Assembly: GCA_016794625.1 (NCBI GenBank)
Contig: JAEUGY010000011.1
Span: forward strand, 1 to 45,606
Length of the DNA stretch: 45,606 nt
DNA from: Opitutaceae bacterium
GTDB taxonomy: Bacteria > Verrucomicrobiota > Verrucomicrobiia > Opitutales > Opitutaceae
Direction: 5' to 3'
Both the position numbers and the translations under genes were made by a program. How positions within the stretch are numbered: position 1 is the stretch's first letter; each line of letters starts with the position of its first letter. The notes under the pieces are model-generated. The model worked only from the letters and a program-made list of their open reading frames with translations, made no database searches and was not told the origin of the DNA. This document shows, piece by piece, positions 16,916-25,788 of this stretch.

Positions 16916-18547
16916 TTATTCCGGTCCGGTCGCCACCCCGGCCTGGTTTTGTCCGACGAGCATCAGTTCCTCGTAGTCGAGCAACTCCTGCAACGGACGG
17001 TGAATGTCGTCGCTGATGGCGTCGTGCCGCCAGAGTGCGTTCAACGCCTCCCGTTCCGCCCGGAGCGCGGTCAGGCGGTGGCGGGTTCCGGCCGAGCGGC
17101 GGCGTTGTGCGCTGGTCCGGGTTTCACCTTCCGCCACCAGTTCCGCCAGGCGATGTTCGTACTCCGCCACGACCGTGCCCAGAGCAGCCTGTTCCTCGGG
17201 CGCGGCCTGACTCGAATCGACCGCGCGCAGGGCTTTCAGTCCGGCCTCGACGGCTGCGATGCGGGCCTGGCGATCCTCTCGCACCTTGGAATCGTCCGCC
17301 TTGACCCCCAGCCGGCAAATCAGCGCTTCCAGCGTCGTACCTTGGAGAAGCAGGGTCACCACGATCACGCCGGCGGCGAGGAAGATGACGAGGTCGCGTC
17401 CCGGAAACGGCGTGCCATTGTCCATCGTCAGCGGGATGGAGAGCGCCGCCGCGAGGGTGATGGTGCCGCGCATGCCGGCCCAGCCGCTGACCAGCACGCC
17501 CTGCCAGGTCGGGGGCGTTTCGGCCTTGCGGATACGACGGGAGAGCGCAAAGGGCAGGTAGGCGCCGGGGAAGATCCAGAGCAGTCGAGTGATGACGGCG
17601 ACTCCGGACACCGCTGCGGTGAAAAGGAGGAGCTGGCCGGTGCTATAGGTGGCGCTGACGGCCTGAAGAATGCCCGGCAGCTGGAGTCCGAGCAGGATGA
17701 AGGCGAGGCCGTTGAGCCAGAAAAGCACCATCGACCACGTTGCCCAGGCCGTCTGGCGCGTGGAGACATCCATGCGCAACGGATCCCGCCAGCCGGAGTA
17801 CAGTCCGGCGGCCACCACCGCGAGGATGTTGGACACCCCGAGCGCGTTGGCGGCGAGGTAGGCGGCGTAAGGAGACATGAGCGAGAGCGTCACCTCGATG
17901 AAGACATCGCTGCTGCGCACCTGCCGGAGCGCATCGCGAAGCCGGCCGATCAGCCAGCCGAGGGCGAGGCCGAGCAGGGTTCCGCCGAGCGCGAGGACGA
18001 CGAACTCCATCGTGGCGCTGCGCAGGGAGAAGCTACCCGCCACCATGGCGCCGAGAGCGAACTTGAAGGCGACCAGGCCGGTGGCGTCGTTCATCAGGCT
18101 TTCGCCATTGAGCACGGCGCTGAGCCGGGCCGGCACCTTGAGTTTTTGCGTGATCGCGCTCACCGCCACCGCATCGGTGGGCGAGACGACGGCGCCGAGG
18201 GCAAAGGCCATGGCCAGGGGCAAATCTGGGATCAGCCAGTGCATGACCAGGCCGATCGAAAGCGTGGTGAAGACGACGAGCCCGGTCGCGAGCATCAGGA
18301 TGGGGCGCTTTGCCTCCATGAAATCGCGGAGGGGCATCAACCAGCCGTCGGAAAACAGCAGCGGCGGCACAAAGCAGAGAAAGAAAAAGCCCGGATCGAG
18401 GGCGATCCGGGGAAACCAGGGTAGGAGCGCGATGGCGGCGGCTCCGAAGACATGGGTGATGGGCATGGGCCATGGCAGCCACCGGCCGATCACGCTCAGG
18501 CCGGTCAGCAGAAGAAGCAGGATCAGGGCGTTTTCAAAACCGGCCAT
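16916..18547 (-). CDS. Na+/H+ antiporter, CPA1 (NhaP/NHE) family
   Basis: The 543-residue protein has about twelve membrane segments over residues 5-410, followed by a hydrophilic tail rich in charged helices (about 415-543, KADDSKVREDRQARIAAVEAGLKALRAVD). Diagnostic blocks are FVPPLLFSDGWLMPLRDF, ALGAVVSPTDAVAVSAI (the ion-binding region) and LNGESLMNDATGLVAFKFAL, where the NDA motif replaces the ND pair used by CPA1 exchangers. It should swap protons for Na+ or K+ at the inner membrane in pH and salt control. It is the upstream gene of a pair with bestrophin. It starts 12 bp after the end of the upstream peptidase gene, so the three may be one transcript. Confidence 0.93.
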   Translation of the reverse strand: MAGFENALILLLLLTGLSVIGRWLPWPMPITHVFGAAAIALLPWFPRIALDPGFFFLCFVPPLLFSDGWLMPLRDFMEAKRPILMLATGLVVFTTLSIGLVMHWLIPDLPLAMAFALGAVVSPTDAVAVSAITQKLKVPARLSAVLNGESLMNDATGLVAFKFALGAMVAGSFSLRSATMEFVVLALGGTLLGLALGWLIGRLRDALRQVRSSDVFIEVTLSLMSPYAAYLAANALGVSNILAVVAAGLYSGWRDPLRMDVSTRQTAWATWSMVLFWLNGLAFILLGLQLPGILQAVSATYSTGQLLLFTAAVSGVAVITRLLWIFPGAYLPFALSRRIRKAETPPTWQGVLVSGWAGMRGTITLAAALSIPLTMDNGTPFPGRDLVIFLAAGVIVVTLLLQGTTLEALICRLGVKADDSKVREDRQARIAAVEAGLKALRAVDSSQAAPEEQAALGTVVAEYEHRLAELVAEGETRTSAQRRRSAGTRHRLTALRAEREALNALWRHDAISDDIHRPLQELLDYEELMLVGQNQAGVATGPE

Positions 18548-18559
18548 GGCGGGTGCGGG

Positions 18560-20209
18560 TCAGCGACGCTTCTGCCCAAAGGTGAGGCCAAAAAAGTTTC
18601 CTGGCAGCCAGTCCGGTGGCTCCGGGGACTCGGCCACGGTCTGCACGAGGTCGCGAGCAACGCGGACAAACGCACCGGTCGATGGCCAGTCGATGGGCTG
18701 GAGCAGATCGTCGTTGGGTTTGTGATAGCGCTCCTGCAGAAACCGTCCGCTCGGATCCGAGCCCGCCGGGCCCGTCGGATCGACGGTGGGCCAGGTGCTG
18801 AGAAAGAGGGCAGGCACGCCTTCGCGGATGAAGGCGTACTGGTCGCTGCGCACAAAGATGGCTTCGTCCGGGATGGGATCCGGGCTGACGGTGAATTGCT
18901 GGCGCCCGGCCACCTGGGCGAGGGTGGCTCCGAGGGAGGAATGGATGGCTCCCCAGCCCACCAGCTCACGTGTCGGCACGGGAAACATCGCCATGTCGAA
19001 ATTCACGTTGGCCAGGTAACGCCTGACTCCGGCCGGTGGATTCAGACTCAGGTGGCGGGCGCCGAGCAGGCCTTTTTCTTCCGCGGTGACGGCGGCAAAC
19101 AGCACTGGCCTCGGCAACGGGGCTCCCGCCCCAAGTTGCTCCGCCATCACCAGCAGCAGGGCCGTGCCGATCGCGTTGTCCATCGCGCCGTTGTAAAGTT
19201 TGTCACCCTTGACCTCCGGTCCGATGCCGAGGTGATCGAGGTGGGCGGTAACGACGATGGGTTCCCCGGCGAGGCGGGCATCGGAGCCCGGCAGCAAGCC
19301 GAGCACATTGAGGGATTCGATGCGATGGAAGGTGGCGGCGGCGCTCAACTCGATCGTCGCGTCGAGGGCAAAGCGCGGCGACGGGCCGGCCTCGGCTGCG
19401 GCGAACAGGGCTTCCGCCGTGTGGGCCGTGCCGGCGAAGAGCGTGTTCGCGGCGTGGGTGCCGACGACCGCGGTGACCTTGATCCCGGGAGCGGAGTCGA
19501 CAATGCGACCCTGCGCATCGAGCAACCGCATGCGCGGAAAGCGGGACTGTGCCGCGACGAACGCCCATGGCGCCTGAGCCAGGTCCCGCGGCGTGATGAG
19601 GGTGACCACCCCGACGGCGCCGCGAGCCGCGATGCCGGTGAGTTTCTCGCTCGCATAGTAGGCCCTGGGATCCGCCGGAAACCGGCTCGGAGCACCCGAG
19701 AGCACCACGGCAATCTTGCCCGTCAGATCGATGCCTTGAAAATCATCGTGGTCGAACTCCGGGGCTCTCACGCCATAGCCGACGAACACTGCCGGGGCTT
19801 CGATCCGACCTTCGGTCTGCCCGGCGGCCACCCGGACAAGGACGTCGGTCGACGCCTGCAGGCTCACGTCCGGTGAACCGGCCCGCCGAAGCAGGAAGCG
19901 GCCCGCCTCGATCTGCTCCGTCGCCTCGATCAGCGGCACCGTCTGGTCAAACGTCCCGGAGTCGCCGGCCGGCTGCAGTCCCAGGCGCAGAAACTGCGAG
20001 GCCACGTACCGCGCGGCCAGTGCATGCCCGCGGGTGCCGGTGCCGCGTCCTTCCAGGAGGTCGTCCGCGAGAAAGGTCGTATGCGCGCGCACTTGGCGCG
20101 CGGCGAGGTCATCCGAGGAAGGCGACGTCGACGCGGACAGCGCGACGGAAACGGACAGGGAACCGGCGCCCAGGGCCAGCCATGGAATCAGAGAGCGGAG
20201 CGAACGCAT
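18560..20209 (-). CDS. Secreted M28-family aminopeptidase
   Basis: The 549-residue protein starts at ATG 20209 with a signal peptide (MRSLRSLIPWLALGAGSLSVSVALSA). A protease-associated (PA) domain sits at about 138-250 (VFVGYGVRAPEFDHDDFQGIDLTGKIAVVLSG). The two-zinc M28 domain follows: His323 and Asp325 in TAHLDHLGIG, Asp344 in YNGAMDNAIGTALLL, the Glu pair in TAEEKGLLGARHL (377-378), and NFDMAM. Such enzymes cut N-terminal residues off peptides outside the cytoplasm. Together with the peptide-binding lipoprotein elsewhere in the window it fits peptide scavenging, though no operon joins them. A further in-frame ATG at 20254 would add a head without signal character. Confidence 0.92.
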   Translation of the reverse strand: MRSLRSLIPWLALGAGSLSVSVALSASTSPSSDDLAARQVRAHTTFLADDLLEGRGTGTRGHALAARYVASQFLRLGLQPAGDSGTFDQTVPLIEATEQIEAGRFLLRRAGSPDVSLQASTDVLVRVAAGQTEGRIEAPAVFVGYGVRAPEFDHDDFQGIDLTGKIAVVLSGAPSRFPADPRAYYASEKLTGIAARGAVGVVTLITPRDLAQAPWAFVAAQSRFPRMRLLDAQGRIVDSAPGIKVTAVVGTHAANTLFAGTAHTAEALFAAAEAGPSPRFALDATIELSAAATFHRIESLNVLGLLPGSDARLAGEPIVVTAHLDHLGIGPEVKGDKLYNGAMDNAIGTALLLVMAEQLGAGAPLPRPVLFAAVTAEEKGLLGARHLSLNPPAGVRRYLANVNFDMAMFPVPTRELVGWGAIHSSLGATLAQVAGRQQFTVSPDPIPDEAIFVRSDQYAFIREGVPALFLSTWPTVDPTGPAGSDPSGRFLQERYHKPNDDLLQPIDWPSTGAFVRVARDLVQTVAESPEPPDWLPGNFFGLTFGQKRR

Positions 20210-20260
20210 GTGTGGGAACGACGCGAAGAAAACGGCGGATCCACGGGAGAACAAACGGAA

Positions 20261-20282
20261 AAGGCCGCCTTGCGGCGGCCTT
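20261..20282 (-). terminator. Rho-independent terminator of the small secreted Dabb-like gene
   Basis: AAGGCCGCC pairs with GGCGGCCTT around a 4-base loop. On the minus strand the stem runs straight into TTTTCCGTTT. It lies about 35 bp after the stop codon at 20318 and separates that gene from the M28 peptidase. Confidence 0.8.
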
Positions 20283-20317
20283 GAAGGAAGAACGATGCGA
20301 ACGATGGCGCGTCGCGC

Positions 20318-20686
20318 TTAGTTCGTGATGTCGAACGTCGTGCTGCTTTCGCGGATCGGCGTGTAAACCTTGTACCAGGCCTTCTGGGCGTCGCTGCCGG
20401 AGTACTGCTTCAGAGCGTCTTCGCTGGCGAACTCCATGACAAACGCATTGGCGGCGCCGCCCTGGACCTTGATCGAGCGGGTCCAAACGCGGGTGATGCC
20501 CTTGAAGCTGGCCGGCAGGGCTTGCACCCCGGCGAGAGCGGCCTGGATCTGTTCGGGCGTGGTGCCGGCCTTCCATTTGACCGTGACCACGTGGATCACC
20601 GTTTTCGGGGCTGTCTGGGCGGTGACCGAGGCGGCGCCCACGAGGAGCAGGCTGGCGGTGAAGAGGGAGAGGAAGAACGATTTCAT
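20318..20686 (-). CDS. Small secreted Dabb (A/B barrel) domain protein
   Basis: The 122-residue protein starts at ATG 20686 with a signal peptide (MKSFFLSLFTASLLLVGAASVTAQ). The mature part reads TVIHVVTVKWKAGTTPEQIQAALAGVQALPASFKGITRVWTRSIKVQ, then FVMEFASEDALKQYSGSDAQKAWYKVY. This is the pattern of stress-responsive A/B barrel (Dabb) proteins: an HVVxxKWK strand, a helix, and an FASxxALxxYxxxxxH-like segment, with the final His lost here. Dabb domains form dimeric alpha-beta barrels and some are enzymes, but most are uncharacterised. Export is unusual for Dabb proteins, although secreted forms occur in Planctomycetes and Verrucomicrobia. A strong terminator follows the gene. Confidence 0.8.
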   Translation of the reverse strand: MKSFFLSLFTASLLLVGAASVTAQTAPKTVIHVVTVKWKAGTTPEQIQAALAGVQALPASFKGITRVWTRSIKVQGGAANAFVMEFASEDALKQYSGSDAQKAWYKVYTPIRESSTTFDITN

Positions 20687-20799
20687 GGTAGGGAGGAGGG
20701 TTCGGGTAGAGTCCCACCACCCCGCAGGTGCGAGGCGCCGGGAACCGTGGTGGTTTGTCGTTCGCGTCGGGGGGCTGTCAAGGGTGGAGCGGAACCGCT

Positions 20800-21546
20800 T
20801 CACCGGGCAAGGTAGCCACCGTCCACAACGAGGTCACTTCCGGTCATGAAGGAGCTATCCTCACTCGCAAGAAACGCAACCGCCGCGGCCACTTCTTCCG
20901 GCCGGCCCTGGCGTCCGAGCAGGTGCATGGCCGAGGCGCGCCGGTTTTCTTCCTCGAGATCGAGTCCGAGCTTCCGGCAGGAATTCACGAACGCCGAGGT
21001 GTAAATGTAACCCGGGCACAGGCTGTTGACCCGGATGCCATGGGGCGCGAGGTCCTGGGCCCAGCACTTGGTCAGTCCGCGCAGGGCAAACTTGGTCGCG
21101 TTGTAGGTCGAAAAGTTGGCCTGACCGACGAATCCGCTGACCGATGACAGGTTGATGATGCTGCCGCCGCCGGCTTCCTTCATGTGCGCGACGATCCGCT
21201 GGGTGACCAGGGTGGTGCCGACCACGTTGACCGAGAGGATGTCGTTCCATTCCGCCGGCGTGGCGTCGACTCCGCGGAAAACAAAGCGGGCGGCTGAGTT
21301 GACGAGGATGCGCACGGGGCCGAGTTCGAGTCGCAGCCGCCGGCAGGCTTCGTCGACCGCGGCCTCCTGGCTGATGTCGACCGCCTGGTGCAGCACCCCG
21401 AGCCGGGCGAGTTGGCCGTCTCCATCGGCTTTGAGGTCGAACGAGGCGACGCGGCAACCCTCCTCGACGAGGCGTTGAATGGCCGCGAGGCCCAGGTCGC
21501 CGAGCCCGCCGGTGACGAGTGCGATCCTGTCCTTGAGGCCTCTCAT
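20800..21546 (-). CDS. SDR-family oxidoreductase
   Basis: The 248-residue protein is a classical short-chain dehydrogenase. The cofactor loop is VTGGLGDLG (11-19). The NAG motif is altered to NSA (83-85). The catalytic Ser lies in INLSSVSGFVG (about 135), and Tyr148 and Lys152 are in YNATK. SLCPGYIYT and the C-terminal MTGSDLVVDGGY complete the family pattern. An acidic residue after strand 2 (SFDLKAD) suggests NAD+ rather than NADP+. The stop overlaps nothing downstream, but the start overlaps the end of the cyclase gene by 4 bp (ATGA type), so the two are translationally coupled. Context points to oxidation of a hydroxy-acid or sugar derivative. Confidence 0.92.
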   Translation of the reverse strand: MRGLKDRIALVTGGLGDLGLAAIQRLVEEGCRVASFDLKADGDGQLARLGVLHQAVDISQEAAVDEACRRLRLELGPVRILVNSAARFVFRGVDATPAEWNDILSVNVVGTTLVTQRIVAHMKEAGGGSIINLSSVSGFVGQANFSTYNATKFALRGLTKCWAQDLAPHGIRVNSLCPGYIYTSAFVNSCRKLGLDLEEENRRASAMHLLGRQGRPEEVAAAVAFLASEDSSFMTGSDLVVDGGYLAR

Positions 21547-22175
21547 GGCACGATCGCGACCGCCCGGATCGGGGAGCCGTCGCGTCCTTTGAAGTTGAGC
21601 GGGAAGCCGCAGAACGTGAATCGATCCGGTGCCTGGTCGAGGTGCGCGAGACCTTCGACGACGACGATCTCGGCCTCTTTTGCGAGCAGGATGTGGTGGA
21701 CCTCGTACCAGTCGCGGCCCGGCGTGGGTGTGTCCATTCCGAGCATACGGATCTTTCGGGAAACGAGGTAGCGCGCGGCCTCCTGGGTCAGGCTGGGAAA
21801 GTCGGAGAAGTAGCCGGGCTGGCCGAACTGACGGTGCCAGCCGGTCTCGTAGATGATCTTCGCACCCGGCTGGAGCACGGCTTCGTGCCGGGCAAAATCC
21901 TCGACCCGCAGCTCCTCCCGCGGCGCCTTCGGTAGGCGAAGGAGCACGGCCTCGCCGTAGAACCAGTCGAGGGGCATCTGGTCGATCGTTTTCCCGTCGT
22001 CGAGAAAGTGATACATGGCATCCAGGTGCGTGCCCTGGTGGGTGGCCATGCTCACCTGGGTCATGTTGTACTTCAGGGTCGAGACCCGGCCGTGCGGCAC
22101 GATGCTGAGCTTCGGGTCGGAGGGGAAGTTGTCCTGGCCGTGGACCAGGGGGTGGGACAGATCGATCAGGCGCAT
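21543..22175 (-). CDS. Cyclase family protein (kynurenine formamidase-like metal hydrolase)
   Basis: The 210-residue protein has the family's metal motif HQGTHLDAMYHF (His46, His50, Asp52, His56), after the opening LIDLSHPLVHGQDNFPSDP. GMDTPTPGRDWYEVHHILLAKEAEIVVVEGLAHLDQ matches the second conserved block. The family includes arylformamidases and other hydrolases opening amides or lactones. With dehydrogenases on both sides, a lactonase-like step in sugar-acid or aromatic breakdown is more likely than tryptophan breakdown, since no kynureninase is present. It overlaps the SDR gene by 4 bp and follows the hydroxyacid dehydrogenase gene by 12 bp. Confidence 0.88.
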   Translation of the reverse strand: MRLIDLSHPLVHGQDNFPSDPKLSIVPHGRVSTLKYNMTQVSMATHQGTHLDAMYHFLDDGKTIDQMPLDWFYGEAVLLRLPKAPREELRVEDFARHEAVLQPGAKIIYETGWHRQFGQPGYFSDFPSLTQEAARYLVSRKIRMLGMDTPTPGRDWYEVHHILLAKEAEIVVVEGLAHLDQAPDRFTFCGFPLNFKGRDGSPIRAVAIVP

Positions 22176-22187
22176 GCGGGCGAGGGG

Positions 22188-23159
22188 TTAGCGGGGCGGG
22201 GCGAGGAAGGATTCGTTGACCACGTGACGCAGGGGCTGGCCGCTCAGGGCGCGCGCGGCGGCTTCCGCGGCCTTGCGCTGGAGCTCGGGCACGCTGGCGG
22301 CGCTGTACCAGGCGGTGTGGGAGGTCAGCAGTACATTCGGAGCGCGGCGGAGCGGGTGGTCCGCCGGCAGCGGTTCGGTCTCAAAGACGTCGAGACCCGC
22401 GCCGCCGAGGGCGCCTTGTTCGAGTGCGGCGGCCAGCGCCACGGTGTCGATGAGGCCTCCGCGCGCGGTGTTCACCAGCACGGCGTCGCGGCGCATGCGG
22501 GCGAGCGTCGCGGCCTGGATGAGGTGGCGGGTGTCCGCGGTGAGCGGCAGGTGGAGGCTGATCACGCCGGCGGTGGTGAGCACGGCGTCGAGCGTGAGCG
22601 GGCGCACGCCAGTCTCGGCGAAGGCGTCGGGCGAGAGGAAGGGATCATAGGCCGCCGGGATGAAGCCAAAGGCGGCCGCGCGACTGAGGACGGCGCGCGC
22701 GATGCGGCCATAACCAAGCGTGGCGAAGAGCGTGCCGCGAAAACCACTGATCGGTCGGGGCGGCGTGATCTTCCAGGTTCCGGCCCGCACGGTTGCATCG
22801 GTCTGGGGCAGCTGGCGCGCGAGGGCGAGGGCGAGCGCGAGGGTGTGGTCCGCGACTTCGTCGATGCAGTAGTCGGGCACATTGCAGACCGGGATGCCGC
22901 GTTCTCCCGCCGCGCGGAGGTCGACATTGTCCACGCCGATGCCGTATCGCACGATCACCCGGCAGTGTTCGAGTGCCTGGATGACGCTGCGATCAATCGG
23001 CGCCCACTGGACCAGAAGCGCGTCGGCGTCGCGTCCCGCCGCGATCACGTCCGCCGGCGTGCGGCACTGGGCGGTGGCGACCTCGGCGCCGATGGCGGTG
23101 AGAATCGCCCGTTCCTGATCGACGTGGGGGAAACCGAAATCGGTGATGAGAACACGCAT
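22188..23159 (-). CDS. D-2-hydroxyacid dehydrogenase (C-terminal binding protein-like)
   Basis: The 323-residue protein is a D-isomer-specific 2-hydroxyacid dehydrogenase. The catalytic domain has IVRYGIGVDNVDLRAAGERGIPVCNVPDYCIDEVADHTLAL. The NAD-binding domain has TLGYGRIARAVLSRAAAFGF. The signature LVNTARGGLIDTVALAAAL is followed by GAGLDVFETEPLP and the catalytic His in TSHTAWYS. The CIDEVADH form is typical of the CtBP/phosphoglycerate dehydrogenase side of the family. It would reduce a 2-keto acid or oxidise a D-2-hydroxy acid with NAD(H). It sits in a minus-strand run with a Zn alcohol dehydrogenase upstream (14 bp) and the cyclase downstream (12 bp). Confidence 0.92.
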   Translation of the reverse strand: MRVLITDFGFPHVDQERAILTAIGAEVATAQCRTPADVIAAGRDADALLVQWAPIDRSVIQALEHCRVIVRYGIGVDNVDLRAAGERGIPVCNVPDYCIDEVADHTLALALALARQLPQTDATVRAGTWKITPPRPISGFRGTLFATLGYGRIARAVLSRAAAFGFIPAAYDPFLSPDAFAETGVRPLTLDAVLTTAGVISLHLPLTADTRHLIQAATLARMRRDAVLVNTARGGLIDTVALAAALEQGALGGAGLDVFETEPLPADHPLRRAPNVLLTSHTAWYSAASVPELQRKAAEAAARALSGQPLRHVVNESFLAPPR

Positions 23160-23173
23160 GAAGGGAGCGGGGA

Positions 23174-24190
23174 TCAGGGGGTGAAGACGGCCTTGAGGTC
23201 GTGGTCGCCGGGCGCGAGCATGCGGCGAAAGACGGCGACGGACTCCTCCAGCGGCGCGGTTTCCACCCAGGAGGCAACCTCCACGCGTCCGGTGCGCATG
23301 AGTTCGAGGGCCGTGGCGAGCTCGTCCTTGCGGGCAGCGTAGGTGCCCAGGATCTGTCGCTCCGGCAGCGTGACCTGATAGGAGTCGATTTCGACGCGGT
23401 CCCCGTGCAGCCCGATCCAGACGGCGGCGCCGCCGGGACGCAGCGCCGCGATGGAGAGTCGCTTGGTCGTGGCGGAACCCGCCGCGTCGACCACAAGGTC
23501 CACCCCTTCACCCTCCGTCCAGGCACGCGCCTCCGCGGGCAGGTCCGCGTCCTTGGTCACGACCGTGCGCGCCGCGCCCAGCCGCTCCGCGACCGCGAGC
23601 CGGCCCGGGGAAAGGTCGGCGACCATGACCTGACTGCCCCGCAGTGTTTGCAGCGCCTGCTGGCACATGAGCCCGATCGGACCGGCCCCGATCACCACGG
23701 CGGTCGTGGCGGGAAGGTGACGCGTGAGATTGACCACGTGGATACCGTTGCCGAGCGGTTCGGCGAGGCAGGCGGCGGCCGCGGGCAGCTCGTCGGGCCA
23801 GGGTAGGAGCACACCGGCGGGCACGACCACGCGCTCGGCGAACGCACCGGCGCGGTGCATGCCGAAGATCTGGCGGTGCGCGCAGAGGTGGGTGTCGCCC
23901 CGCCGGCAGCGCACGCAGCGTTCGCAGGGAACGAGTGAGTTGCTGACCACGCGCCGGCCGAGCAGGGCGCGATCCACACCCGCGCCCGTCTCCTCGACCA
24001 CGCCGCAGAATTCATGGCCCATGACCAGCGGCGGCTGGCGCCGGGGACTGCGATTCTTGAACGACTCCAGTTCGCTGCCGCACAAGCCGCAGGCGGCCAC
24101 GCGAAGCACCACGTCGCCGGCGGCGGGCGTGGGATCCGCGAGGACCTCGATCTTCAACTCATCAAAACGGGGGTAAAGCAGGGCTTTCAA
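23174..24190 (-). CDS. Zinc-dependent alcohol dehydrogenase (MDR family)
   Basis: The protein shows the zinc-MDR pattern. GLCGSELESF holds the first catalytic-zinc ligand and GHEFCGVVEETG the second. CERCVRCRRGDTHLC gives the four structural-zinc cysteines, and VVIGAGPIGLMCQQ is the Rossmann loop. VMVADLSPGRLAVAERLGA, with an acidic residue after strand 2, indicates NAD+. It resembles sorbitol, galactitol-1-phosphate and threonine dehydrogenases. I place the start at TTG 24190, giving a typical opening (KALLYPRFDELKIEVL) and 338 residues. An ATG at 24241 in the same frame would add 17 residues without family similarity. It is likely the first gene of the four-gene catabolic run. Confidence 0.9.
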   Translation of the reverse strand: MKALLYPRFDELKIEVLADPTPAAGDVVLRVAACGLCGSELESFKNRSPRRQPPLVMGHEFCGVVEETGAGVDRALLGRRVVSNSLVPCERCVRCRRGDTHLCAHRQIFGMHRAGAFAERVVVPAGVLLPWPDELPAAAACLAEPLGNGIHVVNLTRHLPATTAVVIGAGPIGLMCQQALQTLRGSQVMVADLSPGRLAVAERLGAARTVVTKDADLPAEARAWTEGEGVDLVVDAAGSATTKRLSIAALRPGGAAVWIGLHGDRVEIDSYQVTLPERQILGTYAARKDELATALELMRTGRVEVASWVETAPLEESVAVFRRMLAPGDHDLKAVFTP

Positions 24191-24300
24191 GCGAGCGCAC
24201 GATCCATGCAACCGGATGCCCGCGTCAATCCCGCGAAACAAAAGTCGCGCCCGCGTGAAATTTCAGCGGAGCCGGGCGAACGGGCGAGGCGGGAGCGCGG

Positions 24301-25731
24301 TCAGGCCGAGGCGCTGATTTCGCGCAGGTCGGCGCGCACGGCCTGGTAGCTGGTGGCGAAGGACTCGATCCGGGGATCGGGGGTCTCGCCGCGTTGACGG
24401 CACCAGGTGCGGTAGAGTTCGGGCCACCAGTTGTGGTGTTGGGTTTTGCCTTCGCGCCGGTAGCTTTCCCAGTCGATGAGGACCTTCGACCAGCAGCGAT
24501 CGCCGAAGGCGGTGGCTTCGCGGGGGTCGCCAATCTGCTTCACATACCAATCGCGACCGATGCGGGCGTGCAGCACTTCGTCCGCCCAGTCGTAGTCCTG
24601 GACGAGCGCGGCGAAGGGGTCACCCGAGGCAAGGCCGACCTCCCATTCGAAGCGTTTGCCGGTTTTCGGCATCAGTCCCTGCTCGATGAAATAGAGCACG
24701 GCATGTCGCTCCAGCGGTGTGAGCTGCGTATTCAGCGCGAGCGACCAGGTGAAGTTCACGCGCACCAGCTGGCGCCAGTCGAGGCCGGCCTGGACGAACC
24801 CGACCTCGCCCATCAGGGCGTGCCGCGCCTCGTCCCAGAGCTGCCGGGTCATGTCGACGGTGTAGTCCCAGGGTTTCCCCGTCGTTTCCGCCAGGATGCT
24901 CGCCATCATCTCCGGCACATCGATTTCCCGGAGCCGCTTGTAGAACATCATCAGGGTTTTCGGTCCGGGCGGAAACGACTCGTCGTAGAGGAAGGCCTCC
25001 GCGTGCACGCCCATGTTGTAGGGATCGGGAAAGCGTTCGTCGCGTTGCGGGACCGGATCGTAGGTCTGTGCGGCGGGCGGCGTGAACCGCAGCAACGGAC
25101 CCGGGGCGGGCTCGGCCTCGCCGGCCAGACCCCCGGCCTGGGCGAGCAGGTGGGTGAGGTGTTGGGTCCAGGGTTGGTGCTGCTCGCGCTGCGCCGCTGA
25201 AACCAGCTGGGTGATGGCCTGCCGGCCGTAGGCGATCATGTCGTCGACTTCGAGCAGCGCGAAGCGACAGATGCGAACTGAGGGGTGGTCCACCAGCCGG
25301 TTGGTGGCCAGGGGGTGGGCGCGCAGCGCCCCGGCGAGGGCGGGCAGGGCGTGTTCATAGACGCCGAGCAGCAGGGCCTCGGTGGTGGGGGAGGCGAGAA
25401 GTTCGTCGAAGAAGAGGTCGAGCGCGGCATCCGGCACGGCGTCGAGACCGAGGGGTGGCTCGCGCATTTCGCCCACGCGATTACGCCAGGCCGCCGCGTG
25501 TTCGGCGCAGTAGTGGGCGTGCAGGCTGAAGGCCATCTTCAGCTCATAGATGGGCTCGGCGGCGAGGCGGTGGATGAACAGGCCGTGCAGGCGTCGGAAC
25601 GCCCAATGGTGCCGCTTGAGCCGGGCCACGCAGTCCTCGACCGAGAGGCCCGGTTGCCGGGCTTCCTCGAAGGTGGCGATGCCGGCGAGGGGAGGGAGGT
25701 TGCGGTAGGGGGTGTAGGCGTTGGGGTTCAT
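24301..25731 (-). CDS. Ferritin-like diiron domain protein of unknown function
   Basis: The 476-residue protein starts at ATG 25731 (MNPNAYTPYRNLPPLAGIATFEEARQ). It is rich in helix and carries several candidate metal-ligand helices: YELKMAFSLHAHYCAEHAAAWRNRVGEM, EAFLYDESFPPGPKTLMMFYKRLREIDVPEMMASILAE, and LWDEARHALMGEVGF, where the EARHA motif is typical of ferritin-like proteins. ADEVLHARIGRDW adds a further ExxH. No signal peptide is seen. Related long ferritin-like proteins lie in varied contexts and their reaction is not known to me. The gene is 110 bp upstream of the alcohol dehydrogenase; whether it is co-transcribed is uncertain. The intergenic region before it holds a heptad-repeat block. 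Confidence 0.75.
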   Translation of the reverse strand: MNPNAYTPYRNLPPLAGIATFEEARQPGLSVEDCVARLKRHHWAFRRLHGLFIHRLAAEPIYELKMAFSLHAHYCAEHAAAWRNRVGEMREPPLGLDAVPDAALDLFFDELLASPTTEALLLGVYEHALPALAGALRAHPLATNRLVDHPSVRICRFALLEVDDMIAYGRQAITQLVSAAQREQHQPWTQHLTHLLAQAGGLAGEAEPAPGPLLRFTPPAAQTYDPVPQRDERFPDPYNMGVHAEAFLYDESFPPGPKTLMMFYKRLREIDVPEMMASILAETTGKPWDYTVDMTRQLWDEARHALMGEVGFVQAGLDWRQLVRVNFTWSLALNTQLTPLERHAVLYFIEQGLMPKTGKRFEWEVGLASGDPFAALVQDYDWADEVLHARIGRDWYVKQIGDPREATAFGDRCWSKVLIDWESYRREGKTQHHNWWPELYRTWCRQRGETPDPRIESFATSYQAVRADLREISASA

Positions 25732-25788
25732 GGCGGGGCAGGCAAAGCGTCGATCCCGGGAAGGTGGCCGCAAGCCGAAACCGCGAGA

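Noticed and set aside
24191-24241. Upstream ATG start of the zinc alcohol dehydrogenase
   Set aside because: The extra 17 residues have no similarity to the family, while TTG 24190 gives the usual opening.
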